Source: an uncultured beta proteobacterium | GTDB lineage: Bacteria; Pseudomonadota; Gammaproteobacteria; Burkholderiales; Burkholderiaceae_C | Length of the DNA: 36,289 nt | Direction: 5' to 3' | Assembly (NCBI GenBank): GCA_903929815.1 | Contig: CAIYWD010000107.1 | Location: 1 to 36,289, forward strand | Shown: positions 20,037 to 29,307 of the stretch, one piece after another | Layout of the letters: each line of letters begins with the position of its first letter | How positions within the stretch are numbered: position 1 is the stretch's first letter | Position numbers and translations under genes: made by a program | Notes under the pieces: generated by a model | Databases searched by the model: none | What the model was told of the DNA's origin: nothing | What the model saw: the letters and a program-made list of their open reading frames with translations, nothing else

Positions 20037-21521
20037 CTACTTGAGCAGTGCCATCACACCTTGTGGCAATTGGTTGGCTTGCGCCACCATCGCGGTACCC
20101 GCTTGTTGCAGAATTTGGGCGCGTGACAAGTTGGATGTTTCCATCGCAAAATCTGCGTCCTGAATGCGTGAACGCGCAGCACTGATGTTTTCAGTGTTGA
20201 CTTGAAGGTTGGCAATGCTTGATTCAAAACGCGATTGCAAGGCACCAAAGCTGGCACGCTGACCGTCAACAGCATTGATTGCGGAATCGACAATTTTCAA
20301 GGTACGAGTCGATCCACTGGCGGTTGAAATATCGATGCTGCTGACCGCATTCAACGTGGATGTGTAGGGTGGCAGCACGGCCAGAGAAGAAGTCGAATCA
20401 GCACCGAATGAAAATCCTTTATCTGAATTAAATTCAATCGTACCTCGTGAAATCACATCAGCCCCAGGAGGTATCCCTGCTGCTGCTACATCAAACGTGT
20501 CCACCCCACTATCAGACGACGCTCTAGCATCGTAAGCCGCCAAACTGATGGGGTTCGCGAGTGAATTGTTGGTTATCTTGATGTCATCACCTGCATCGTT
20601 GTACAAAATAAGCCCGTTTGAGGTGCTGTTGAGTTTGGCTGTAATCCCGGTTTGTGAAGACACATCGTTAAAAGCTTTGACTGCTTCAGCCAAACCTGCA
20701 GAGGTATCGGTGGCTGGCACATTAAAAGTAATGTTGGAGTGTGTCGTGCTGCTGCCGGTCACGGCCAGAGCGTAGGGACCGCTGGCTTCGGGCTTGAACT
20801 CACTCCAATTGCGTGCCACCGCAGTGACTCCAGTGACATCAGCGATGGCGTTAAAGGTGGCAACCGCTGTGGACGCAGTATCATTGGCTGTCAGCGTCAC
20901 CGTTTGGGTTTTTAGACCGTTGACCACTATGTCTCCCCCCAACGAAACGGCGTTTGGATCGGCGGGCGTACCTTGGACGGCTGGGACGAGGGCTGACTGT
21001 GCCAGTTGTGCGCCATACACACTGGTTCTAAAGTTGCTGGTGGTGGCCGTAATGGTCTGATTGGCATTGGCACCTACCTGAAAAGTGGCCGATCCTAAAG
21101 AACCATCCAGAATATTGCGACCGTTGAATTGGGTGTTGGTGCCAATGCGATCCAACTCCGTGAGCAATTGTCCTGTTTCTGCTTGCAACGATTTTCTGTC
21201 GGCAGCGGTGTTGGTGTCATTGGCCGACTGAACCGCCAGTTCACGAATGCGTTGCAACATGGTGCTGGCAGAATTCAATGCGCCTTCGGCCACTTGCGAC
21301 AATGAAATTCCGTCGTTGGCGTTGCGTGTGGCTTGGATCGATCCACGAATTTGTGCCGTCATACGGTCTGCAATGGACAAGCCTGCAGCATCATCTTTGG
21401 CGCTGTTAATGCGCAGACCCGATGACAAACGTTGCATCGAGACTGACAATGATGCCTGAGACATCGATAAATTTCTTTGCGCGGTAAGCGAACTGATATT
21501 GCTGTTAATAATTGAGGCCAT
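20037..21521 (-). CDS. fliC: Flagellin, paralog 1
   Basis: [55 protein letters not shown]-terminus and [52 protein letters not shown]-terminus. Confidence 0.96.
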   Translation of the reverse strand: MASIINSNISSLTAQRNLSMSQASLSVSMQRLSSGLRINSAKDDAAGLSIADRMTAQIRGSIQATRNANDGISLSQVAEGALNSASTMLQRIRELAVQSANDTNTAADRKSLQAETGQLLTELDRIGTNTQFNGRNILDGSLGSATFQVGANANQTITATTSNFRTSVYGAQLAQSALVPAVQGTPADPNAVSLGGDIVVNGLKTQTVTLTANDTASTAVATFNAIADVTGVTAVARNWSEFKPEASGPYALAVTGSSTTHSNITFNVPATDTSAGLAEAVKAFNDVSSQTGITAKLNSTSNGLILYNDAGDDIKITNNSLANPISLAAYDARASSDSGVDTFDVAAAGIPPGADVISRGTIEFNSDKGFSFGADSTSSLAVLPPYTSTLNAVSSIDISTASGSTRTLKIVDSAINAVDGQRASFGALQSRFESSIANLQVNTENISAARSRIQDADFAMETSNLSRAQILQQAGTAMVAQANQLPQGVMALLK

Positions 21522-21773
21522 GGCGAAACTCCTGAAGCGGTTGAATGGATGTCGCAGCCGATTGAAAATCCTGCGTTTGGGGCAGCCCATCACAATCAGT
21601 AACGATGGGCGAATTCTGGAGAAATCATTGATTTGCATAGCCCGCATAAGCGCCACAAAACGAGCCTATTTCCATCCATTGAAATCACTGTTTTGGTGAC
21701 TGCTGCAAGATCAATAGTCGGGTTAAAGCCTGTAAAAGCTACCGTTTATTTTGATTTCACAGTACAGAGACGC

Positions 21774-21800
21774 TAAAGTTTTTGCACCAGTACCCGAAAA
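21774..21800 (+). promoter_or_regulatory. Sigma-28 (FliA)-type promoter for plus-strand flagellin
   Basis: TAAAGTTT-N11-CCCGAAAA compared with consensus TAAAGTTT-N11-GCCGATAA; about 140 bp upstream of ATG 21944. Confidence 0.78.
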
Positions 21801-21943
21801 TAAAACTTAACGGGCTTTATTTCAAGGTTCGTCGTCCGGCCAACGTTGATAAGGCGTTTTGGTCATGGTAGCCAGCAGTTGTGTTGGCTGTTTGGATCGG
21901 CGTAAAAGCCGGATTTAGCAAGTTACTTTTAGGAGTTATTAAA

Positions 21944-23425
21944 ATGGCCTCCACCATCAACAGCAATATTCAATCGTTGACTGCACAGCGCAATCTGTCA
22001 TCGTCACAGACGTCGCTGTCCACATCCATGCAACGCTTGTCGTCAGGTTTGCGCATTAACAGTGCCAAAGATGATGCCGCCGGCTTGTCTATCAGTAACC
22101 GTATGACTTCGCAAATTCGAGGTCTGACTCAGGCTGCACGCAATGCCAACGACGGTATTTCGCTATCTCAAACAGCAGAAGGTGCGTTGGATTCAGCAAG
22201 TTCCATGTTGCAACGTATTCGTGAGTTGGCAGTTCAATCAGCCAATGACACCAATACAGCCGATGACCGTAAGTCTCTACAAGCTGAAACCGGGCAACTC
22301 CTGTCTGAACTGGATCGCATTGCCACATCGACGCAGTTCAATGGACGCAATTTGCTCGATGGTTCTCTGGGTTCATCCACCTTTCAGGTTGGTGCCAACG
22401 CCCACCAGACCATCACGTCAACGACAAGCAGCTTCAGAACCAGTGTCTATGGCGCTCAGTTGGCGCAGTCCAAACTTGTAGAGGCTGGTGCCGCACTGAC
22501 TGTGTTGGGGGGGGCTGTTCAAATTAATGGTGCAAAGACCGAAACAGTCACATTGGTTGACACTGACACCGCTGCCACTGCTGCTGACAAAATCAATTCG
22601 TACGCTGGCTCTACCGGTGTGACTGCATCAGCTAGAACCATGGCCGAGTTCAATGTGATGGCCACTGGAAATTATTCGTTAGCTGTTAAAGGCGATGACA
22701 CGACCACTGCATCCAACATTAAATTTAATGTGACGGCAGTCAATACATCTGATGGGTTAAAGGAGGCTGTCAGTGCGTTCAATAAAGTATCTTCACAGAC
22801 TGGCATCACTGCCAAACTTAACTCGGCATCTGACGGTATCGTACTGACAAATGATGCTGGCGCTAATATTGACATCACGAATAGCTCTGATACAGGCGGA
22901 AATGATGTCACATTGGCAGCCTATGATGCGCAAAGTACAGTAGCTTCGACAAACACAACGGGTGACGACCAATTCGGTGCAGCCGCAACTGCCGCAGCAT
23001 CGGGTGGTGTAGTATTGTCACAGGGGTCGATCGAATTTGATTCAGACAGTGGCTTTTCCTTTGGTACTTCGGCTTCTGCTTTGGTGACGGCATCAGGCAC
23101 ATCCACTTTGAATGCTGTCAGCAGCATTGATATTTCAACGGTGACGGGATCTACCAGAGCACTGAAAGTTGTCGATTCAGCCTTGGCTGCGGTGGATGGC
23201 CAAAGAGCCCAATTTGGTGCCTTGCAATCGCGCTTTGAATCTGCCATGTCCAATTTGGCCAGCAGCAATGAAAACCTGAGTGCAGCACGTTCGCGTATTC
23301 AAGATGCCGACTTCGCCTCTGAAACCGCCAATTTGTCTCGCGCCCAGATTTTGCAGCAGGCAGGTACTGCCATGGTGGCGCAAGCCAACCAATTGCCGCA
23401 AGGTGTGCTCGCACTCATGCGTTAA
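21944..23425 (+). CDS. fliC: Flagellin, paralog 2
   Basis: [54 protein letters not shown]; conserved C-terminus [59 protein letters not shown]. Confidence 0.96.
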   Translation: MASTINSNIQSLTAQRNLSSSQTSLSTSMQRLSSGLRINSAKDDAAGLSISNRMTSQIRGLTQAARNANDGISLSQTAEGALDSASSMLQRIRELAVQSANDTNTADDRKSLQAETGQLLSELDRIATSTQFNGRNLLDGSLGSSTFQVGANAHQTITSTTSSFRTSVYGAQLAQSKLVEAGAALTVLGGAVQINGAKTETVTLVDTDTAATAADKINSYAGSTGVTASARTMAEFNVMATGNYSLAVKGDDTTTASNIKFNVTAVNTSDGLKEAVSAFNKVSSQTGITAKLNSASDGIVLTNDAGANIDITNSSDTGGNDVTLAAYDAQSTVASTNTTGDDQFGAAATAAASGGVVLSQGSIEFDSDSGFSFGTSASALVTASGTSTLNAVSSIDISTVTGSTRALKVVDSALAAVDGQRAQFGALQSRFESAMSNLASSNENLSAARSRIQDADFASETANLSRAQILQQAGTAMVAQANQLPQGVLALMR

Positions 23426-23466
23426 GGCAGAAGAGTATCGTTTTCAACATCAAGGTGATGACTATA

Positions 23467-23500
23467 CGGCGATGGACTTTTTGTCCGTCGCCGTTGTTTA
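23467..23500 (+). terminator. Rho-independent terminator of the plus-strand flagellin gene
   Basis: CGGCGATGGAC-TTTTT-GTCCGTCGCCG with one G-T pair, then TTGTTTATT. Confidence 0.8.
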
Positions 23501-23595
23501 TTGCTGACACTATCTTCAAAAGCAGGCTTTATTGGAGTTTCAGTGGGACAGTTTGAGTTTCATAATCAAACTTTTGAATTCATGAGGAGGCCATC

Positions 23596-25422
23596 ATGGC
23601 TAGCATTACCTCTGTAGGTATTGGCAGTGGGCTCGATGTCAACAGCATCGTGACGCAGTTAGTTGCACTGGAAAAAAAACCACTTGAAACGCTGCAGACC
23701 AAGGCAACTTCCATCGAGGCGAAGGTGTCTGAGTTTGCAAAAATTCAAGCACAATTTGCAGCCCTGACCGATGTGGCCACGCGCATTTCCAATGTTTCCT
23801 CCTGGAGCGCTAGAAGTTCTACCAGTTCCAACAGCAGCGCTGCTACCATCACAGCCAGCGCAACGGCAGTCGCTAATGCGTTCAGTCTGGATGTGGATCG
23901 ATTGGCATCCAAGCAGTCTCTTACATCTGCCACCATGGCAACCGGCAAATTGCTTGGCGTAGGCACACTCAACATACAACTGGGCACATGGAATTCAGAT
24001 GGAACATTCGCAGCAGGCAGCGCATCAGCCGTCAGTGTAGATGTCGAAGCAACGGACACCCTGACAGCCATCGCGTCCAAAATCAGTAATGCCAATGCGG
24101 GTGTGAATGCTTCAGTGTTTAACGATGGCACTAGTGAACGTTTGTTAATACAGTCCAAAAACACAGGTACAGCAGCGGGTTTTCGTATTCAATCTGCCGA
24201 TACCTCCATGGCTGGTCTGGTGTTTGATAAAGAAGCAACCAAGCAGTCTCTTTCGTCTTCCGCCATTCCTGTGGATCCCCTACCTGGCGCAGGCACACTC
24301 AGCATACAACTGGGCACTTGGAATTCAGGTGGAACATCGTTTACAACAGGCCCTGCAGCCGTCAATGTGTCTATCTTGGACACTGACACCTTGGCATCCA
24401 TCGCTACCAAAATCAGTTCAGCCAATGCGGGTGTGACCGCTTCAGTGTTCAATGACGGCACTGATGATCACTTGTTGATACAGTCAAATAGTACAGGTGC
24501 GGCAGCAGGTTTTCGTATTCAATCTGCCGATACCACCATGGCTAGCTTTGTGTTTGATACAGAAACCAGTCCTGGAACAGGCATGGCAGCACCCGGTAAC
24601 CCTGTGCAGTATGGGCAGGATGCAGCGACAAGCATGGCAGAATCCGACAGCCCTGTGCAGTATGGGCAGAATTCCGCAGCGCGTATTAACGGTCTGGCCG
24701 TCACGTCGGCTACCAACACACTGGCGAATAATTTTTCAGGAGTCACCATTGAGTTGTTGGCGACCACTACCACCAACTATGGTTTGGTAACAGAAACCAA
24801 GTCACCGATCAGCATGGTGGTGAGTGAAGATGTCAAGCCTGCCGTGAAAAACATATCTGACCTAGTCGATGCTTTCAACGCCCTGAACAAAATGTTGAAA
24901 GATTTGACAAAGTACGATGCAACGACCAAGGAAGCCGGCTTGTTTCAGGGTGATTCCATGGTGACTGGCATGCAAAACGTGTTGAGAAGTTTGGTCGGAT
25001 CGACCAGTAAAGGGGCGACATCGCAGCGTTTGGCCGACATTGGTCTTGAGCGCCAGCTCGATGGGTCGCTGAGCATCAATACGTCCAAATTAGCCACAGC
25101 AGCCAACAATGGAACCACGCTGCAAGAGCTTTTTACAACAGACAATGGCAACGCGCTCACCAACGGATTTGCCTTAAAATTTGCGACCTTGGGCAAAGGG
25201 GTGGCTGCTACGGGTGGTTTGGTGGCCAACAAAGCTGCATCGCTCCAAAATTCATTGGACAAAAATGCCAAAGAGCAAATAAAACTCAATGATCGAGTGA
25301 CATTATTCGAGACCCGTTTGCGCAAACAATACACAGCTTTGGATGTGCAAATGTCTAAACTCACTGCACTCAATACGTATGTAGCCCAGCAAGTGACCTT
25401 ATGGAACAAATCAACCGGCTAG
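23596..25422 (+). CDS. fliD: Flagellar hook-associated protein 2 (filament cap)
   Basis: MASITSVGIGSGLDVNSIVTQLVALEKKPLETLQTKATSIEAKVSEFAKIQAQFAAL; C-terminal LNDRVTLFETRLRKQYTALDVQMSKLTALNTYVAQQVTLWNK; RBS GGAGG. Confidence 0.95.
   Translation: MASITSVGIGSGLDVNSIVTQLVALEKKPLETLQTKATSIEAKVSEFAKIQAQFAALTDVATRISNVSSWSARSSTSSNSSAATITASATAVANAFSLDVDRLASKQSLTSATMATGKLLGVGTLNIQLGTWNSDGTFAAGSASAVSVDVEATDTLTAIASKISNANAGVNASVFNDGTSERLLIQSKNTGTAAGFRIQSADTSMAGLVFDKEATKQSLSSSAIPVDPLPGAGTLSIQLGTWNSGGTSFTTGPAAVNVSILDTDTLASIATKISSANAGVTASVFNDGTDDHLLIQSNSTGAAAGFRIQSADTTMASFVFDTETSPGTGMAAPGNPVQYGQDAATSMAESDSPVQYGQNSAARINGLAVTSATNTLANNFSGVTIELLATTTTNYGLVTETKSPISMVVSEDVKPAVKNISDLVDAFNALNKMLKDLTKYDATTKEAGLFQGDSMVTGMQNVLRSLVGSTSKGATSQRLADIGLERQLDGSLSINTSKLATAANNGTTLQELFTTDNGNALTNGFALKFATLGKGVAATGGLVANKAASLQNSLDKNAKEQIKLNDRVTLFETRLRKQYTALDVQMSKLTALNTYVAQQVTLWNKSTG
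23911..24570 (+). repeat. Intragenic tandem duplication in fliD, 330-bp (110-aa) period
   Basis: Both units start AAGCAGTCTCTT (23911, 24241) and share GTLxIQLGTWNS, TDTLxxIAxKISxANAGVxASVFNDGT, AGFRIQSADTxMAxxVFD. Confidence 0.93.
24581..24682 (+). repeat. Intragenic tandem duplication in fliD, 51-bp (17-aa) period
   Basis: GMAAPGNPVQYGQDAAT / SMAESDSPVQYGQNSAA; DNA shares GCATGGCAG and CCTGTGCAGTATGGGCAG. Confidence 0.9.
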
Positions 25423-25503
25423 ACTGAAACGGGTAGGCAAAAATCGTTTGAGTTTTTTCCTGAAATGTCGATAAATCAATCATCAAACCAAATGGGAAAT
25501 GCG

Positions 25504-25908
25504 ATGTTTACTTCAGTCAGTTCACGTTCTGCCTTGGCTTACAGGCAAGTTAGTGTAGAAACAAGTGTTGCCATGGCGAGTCCGCATCAATTGGTCAATA
25601 TGCTTTTTGAAGGTTTATTGGTAGCTATTGGTGCTGCGCGTATCGGCCTTGCCAAGCGCGACATGGTCGTCAAGGGTGAAAACATCATGAAGGCTGTCCG
25701 CTACATTGATGAAGGCCTCAAGCCTGCGTTAAACCTCAAACAGGGTGGTGCATTGGCTGAGAACCTTGACAAACTCTATGAGTATTGTCTGTTACGCCTG
25801 ACCCAGGCCAATTTGCACAATGACGATGCTGCCTTGAACGAAGTGGCGCAAGTCATTGAGCCTCTGGCGCAAGGTTGGCGCGAGATCAAATCCAAAGTGG
25901 GTGCCTGA
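25504..25908 (+). CDS. fliS: Flagellar export chaperone FliS
   Basis: ALAYRQVSVETSVAMASPHQLVNMLFEGLLVAIGAARIGLAKRDMVVKGENIMKAVRYIDEGLKPALN; directly follows fliD. Confidence 0.93.
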   Translation: MFTSVSSRSALAYRQVSVETSVAMASPHQLVNMLFEGLLVAIGAARIGLAKRDMVVKGENIMKAVRYIDEGLKPALNLKQGGALAENLDKLYEYCLLRLTQANLHNDDAALNEVAQVIEPLAQGWREIKSKVGA

Positions 25909-25913
25909 TAGGT

Positions 25914-26438
25914 TCAGCGTTTGTCACGAATTTTTTTGACCAGTGCCGTTGTAGAGTAGCCGGTCACAAATGGCAGCGCCAAAGCGTATCCTCCCCACGA
26001 TTTCACCAACTGCGTTTCAGCCAGTTGGGTGATGTCGTAATCGCCCCCTTTGACAAAAATATCAGGGCGCACACGGCTTAACAATTGCAGCGGTGTATCT
26101 TCATCAAACCAGGTGACACAAGTTGAACTGGACAGTGCTGCCACCACACAAGCTCGGTCATTTTCATTGTTGAGGGGGCGATCAGCCCCTTTGCCCAAGC
26201 GGCGTGCCGAAGCATCGGTATTCAAGGCCACCAACAGGCTATTGCCCAGCGTGCGAGCTTGCGCCAGATACATGACATGACCCCGGTGCAAAACGTCAAA
26301 AACACCATTGGTAAACACCATGGGACGCTCAATCTGTGCCAGACGTTCTGGCAATGCATCACCATCGCACAGCTTGGCATCCAGCCAGGACGCATCGAAC
26401 AAGCCGTCCAATGCAGGAATAGAAGGGGTTTCAGGCAT
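25914..26438 (-). CDS. rfaE2: D-glycero-beta-D-manno-heptose 1-phosphate adenylyltransferase (RfaE2/HldE C-domain type)
   Basis: FTNGVFDVLHRGHVMYLAQARTLGNSLLVALNTDASARRLGKGADRPLNNENDRACVVAAL, VKGGDYDI; preferred start MPETPSIP at 26438. Confidence 0.92.
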   Translation of the reverse strand: MPETPSIPALDGLFDASWLDAKLCDGDALPERLAQIERPMVFTNGVFDVLHRGHVMYLAQARTLGNSLLVALNTDASARRLGKGADRPLNNENDRACVVAALSSSTCVTWFDEDTPLQLLSRVRPDIFVKGGDYDITQLAETQLVKSWGGYALALPFVTGYSTTALVKKIRDKR

Positions 26439-26480
26439 AAGGATATTCAATATGTGGAACTTATTGCTGACCATATCCTA
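26438..26480. repeat. Short derivative of the left-edge palindrome repeat
   Basis: TAAGGATAT...GTGGAACTTATTGCTGACCATATCCTAA; matches copy 2 right end GCGGAACTTATTGTTGACCATATCCTTA and retains inverted AGGATAT/ATATCCT ends. Confidence 0.7.
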
Positions 26481-26572
26481 AGCTCCATGTTATCAGTCTG
26501 TATAAATTTCATCAACTCAACCCAAGTTTGGGACTTGGCTATTATTGGAGATACACATCCATCGCATCCATC

Positions 26573-27805
26573 ATGAATTTGGTTCCCATTGACATCAACA
26601 CTATTCGTTTGAATTGGCCTCTGCCGTTTTCCCTCAGAACCGAGGATGGTACGCTGCTGGCACCCAAAGGTTATGCCATTGAACGTCGTTTCCAGCTTGA
26701 CACGATGGTCATGCAGCGCGGCAAGTTGTTTATTGATATTACTGACTCTGAAAGCCATCATCGCGATTACATGAGCCGGCTGCACAGCATGGTTTATCAA
26801 GACCGCGAACTGGGCAAAATCGCCGAAGCGTCGGTAGAACCGATTACCAATCATGGTTTGCGGATCAAGGAAATCACCACGGAGGTCAACTGGTTTGATT
26901 TGCAAGACCAGGCACACTCCATTTTGCGAGACGTCCAGTCACCTGAATTTTTGCAACGCCTGGAAAAATTAAAAGGCGAACTCCTGCGACAAGTCAGGCT
27001 CAACCCTGACAGCACTTTGTTTGCCCTCATTCACCTTGCAGCGACCGAGCTGAGACGCTACAGCGCAACCCATGCGATGCTGGTGGGGGTTGTTTGTGTT
27101 GTCGCCGCGCAAGATGTCTTGAAATGGGCGGATGAAGACATTCAAATGCTTCTCAATGCCTCTTTGACCATGAATATTGGAATGACTGATTTGCATGATC
27201 GCCTGGCATCGCAGATGGAAGCGCCCAATGCCGAGCAAATCCTGGCCATTCATTCCCACCCCGAGCGTTCCAGAGATATTTTGTTGAATTTGGGGATCGA
27301 AAATTCAGATTGGCTAGATGCCGTCGTTGGGCACAGATCCACATTGTCCGGGCCATTGGGGCAGCGTGCGACGGGCGAGCGAATAGCACGCCTGATTCAA
27401 CGTGCGGACATTTTTGCGGCAAGACTGTCACCGCGTGCATCGCGTCCTCCTGATTCACAGACATCTGCCATGCAGTCGTGTTATTTTGATGAAAACCGGC
27501 AAATGGACGAAGCCGGCGCTGCCCTGATCAAAGCGGTTGGCATTTACTCGCCCGGCACTTTTGTCAAACTGGCCAACAACGAAATTGCGGTTGTGGTTCG
27601 GCGTGGCTTAAACACCACCATGCCCAAGGTGGCCGTGCTGATCAACCGGCATGGCATGCTCATCGGCGAACCCATTCTGCGTGAAACCAGTCATCCAGAA
27701 TTTCGTATCGTCGGCAGTTTGCCGCACCGTGATGTCAAAGTCAATCACAATTTTGAACGTCTTTTGGCGCTGGCCAAGCAAAGTTCCCTGGACCGACTTT
27801 GGTAA
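26573..27805 (+). CDS. Degenerate HD-GYP-like domain protein
   Basis: HD-GYP-like order: ASLTMNIGM in place of LLHDIGK, retained IHSHPERSRDILL, VGHRSTLSGPLG in place of HHERxDGxGYPxG, retained RLIQRADIFAARL. Confidence 0.75.
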   Translation: MNLVPIDINTIRLNWPLPFSLRTEDGTLLAPKGYAIERRFQLDTMVMQRGKLFIDITDSESHHRDYMSRLHSMVYQDRELGKIAEASVEPITNHGLRIKEITTEVNWFDLQDQAHSILRDVQSPEFLQRLEKLKGELLRQVRLNPDSTLFALIHLAATELRRYSATHAMLVGVVCVVAAQDVLKWADEDIQMLLNASLTMNIGMTDLHDRLASQMEAPNAEQILAIHSHPERSRDILLNLGIENSDWLDAVVGHRSTLSGPLGQRATGERIARLIQRADIFAARLSPRASRPPDSQTSAMQSCYFDENRQMDEAGAALIKAVGIYSPGTFVKLANNEIAVVVRRGLNTTMPKVAVLINRHGMLIGEPILRETSHPEFRIVGSLPHRDVKVNHNFERLLALAKQSSLDRLW

Positions 27806-27812
27806 TGTTTTT

Positions 27813-27862
27813 GGCCTCTAACGCACGTCCATCATACGTTGTTAGCTATATTTTAAATAGCA
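27813..27862 (+). repeat. REP-like intergenic repeat, copy C
   Basis: GGCCTCTAACGCACGTCCATCATACGTTGTTAGCTATATTTTAAATAGC. Confidence 0.7.
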
Positions 27863-27916
27863 AATAATACAGCACAACGGGCAACCGTTCATGATGACCA
27901 CCCTACAATTCGCAGC

Positions 27917-29296
27917 ATGACTCATTCCTCCATTTGCGCCCTCTCACCGCTTGACGGTCGTTATTTCTCCAAACTCAGCAAAATTCGCCCCATCATGAGC
28001 GAACTAGGCTACATGCATCGACGTGTTCAAGTCGAAGTAGCCTGGTTTATTGCCTTGAGCGATTGTGGGTTCAAAGAATTCAAGCCCTTGTCGCCGGGTG
28101 CCCGCACCTACCTCTTGGGCCTGGTTAAAAAGTTTGCTGAACCCGACGGCAAAGCCATCAAGGACATTGAAAAAACAACCAACCACGATGTCAAGGCGGT
28201 TGAATACTGGCTGAAGTCTAAATTTGAGGCTCGCCCTGAGCTGCTCGCTGTTCAAGAGTTTGTTCACTTTGCATGTACGAGCGAAGATATAAACAACACC
28301 AGCCACGCCTTGCAGCTCAAAAGTGCCCTTCACGGGGTTCTGCTGCCAACGATCGATTCTGTCATTGCCCAACTGCGTGACATGGCACATGCGTTTGCCG
28401 GTGTACCCATGCTCAGCAGAACACACGGTCAAACGGCCAGTCCTACCACGGTGGGCAAGGAAATGGGCAATGTGGTGGTTCGACTACTGGCAGCACAAGA
28501 CAAAATGGCCAACGTGGCATTGAAGGCCAAAATGAACGGGGCAGTGGGCAACTACAACGCACATCTGGCAGCCTGGCCTGACTTTGATTGGGAGGCTTTT
28601 AGCCGAAAAGTGATTGAAACGCCTGAGCCTTTGGGTTTGGGACTGGCCTTTCAGCCCTACAGCATTCAGATTGAACCGCACGACTACATGGCCGAGCTTT
28701 TCGATGCTGTTGCGCGCACCAATACCATTTTGATTGACCTTGCCCGTGATATCTGGGGTTATGTGTCTTTGGGCTACTTCAAACAAGAATTGCAGAGCGG
28801 TGAAGTGGGTTCTAGCACCATGCCGCACAAGGTCAATCCCATTGATTTTGAAAATGCCGAAGGTAACCTGGGGTTGTCCAACGCCATGCTGCGGCATTTG
28901 TCACAAACACTGCCTATTTCTCGCTGGCAGCGTGATTTGACCGACAGCACGGCCTTGCGCAACATGGGTGTGGCACTGGGTTATGCGATATTGGCGTACC
29001 AATCGCTGGGTACTGGCTTGAGCAAACTCAAGCTCAATGAAGAGGCCATCGCCGCTGATCTTGATGCTTCATGGGAAGTTCTAGCTGAACCCATACAAAC
29101 GGTGATGCGTCGTTATGGCGTGCCCCATTCCTACGAACAACTCAAGCAATTGACCCGCGGCCATGCCATGACACGCGAGTTAATGCAAGAATTTATTTCA
29201 AAATTGACTTTGCCAGAGGCAGAAAAACAGCGCCTGCTGGCACTCACGCCGGCAAGTTATGTGGGACTGGCAGCCGAACTGGCACGACGCGTTTAA
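27917..29296 (+). CDS. purB: Adenylosuccinate lyase
   Basis: LSPLDGRYFSKLSKIRPIMSE, THGQTASPTTVGKEM, GSSTMPHKVNPIDFENAEGNLG. Confidence 0.97.
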   Translation: MTHSSICALSPLDGRYFSKLSKIRPIMSELGYMHRRVQVEVAWFIALSDCGFKEFKPLSPGARTYLLGLVKKFAEPDGKAIKDIEKTTNHDVKAVEYWLKSKFEARPELLAVQEFVHFACTSEDINNTSHALQLKSALHGVLLPTIDSVIAQLRDMAHAFAGVPMLSRTHGQTASPTTVGKEMGNVVVRLLAAQDKMANVALKAKMNGAVGNYNAHLAAWPDFDWEAFSRKVIETPEPLGLGLAFQPYSIQIEPHDYMAELFDAVARTNTILIDLARDIWGYVSLGYFKQELQSGEVGSSTMPHKVNPIDFENAEGNLGLSNAMLRHLSQTLPISRWQRDLTDSTALRNMGVALGYAILAYQSLGTGLSKLKLNEEAIAADLDASWEVLAEPIQTVMRRYGVPHSYEQLKQLTRGHAMTRELMQEFISKLTLPEAEKQRLLALTPASYVGLAAELARRV

Positions 29297-29307
29297 ATCT
29301 AGCCGGC

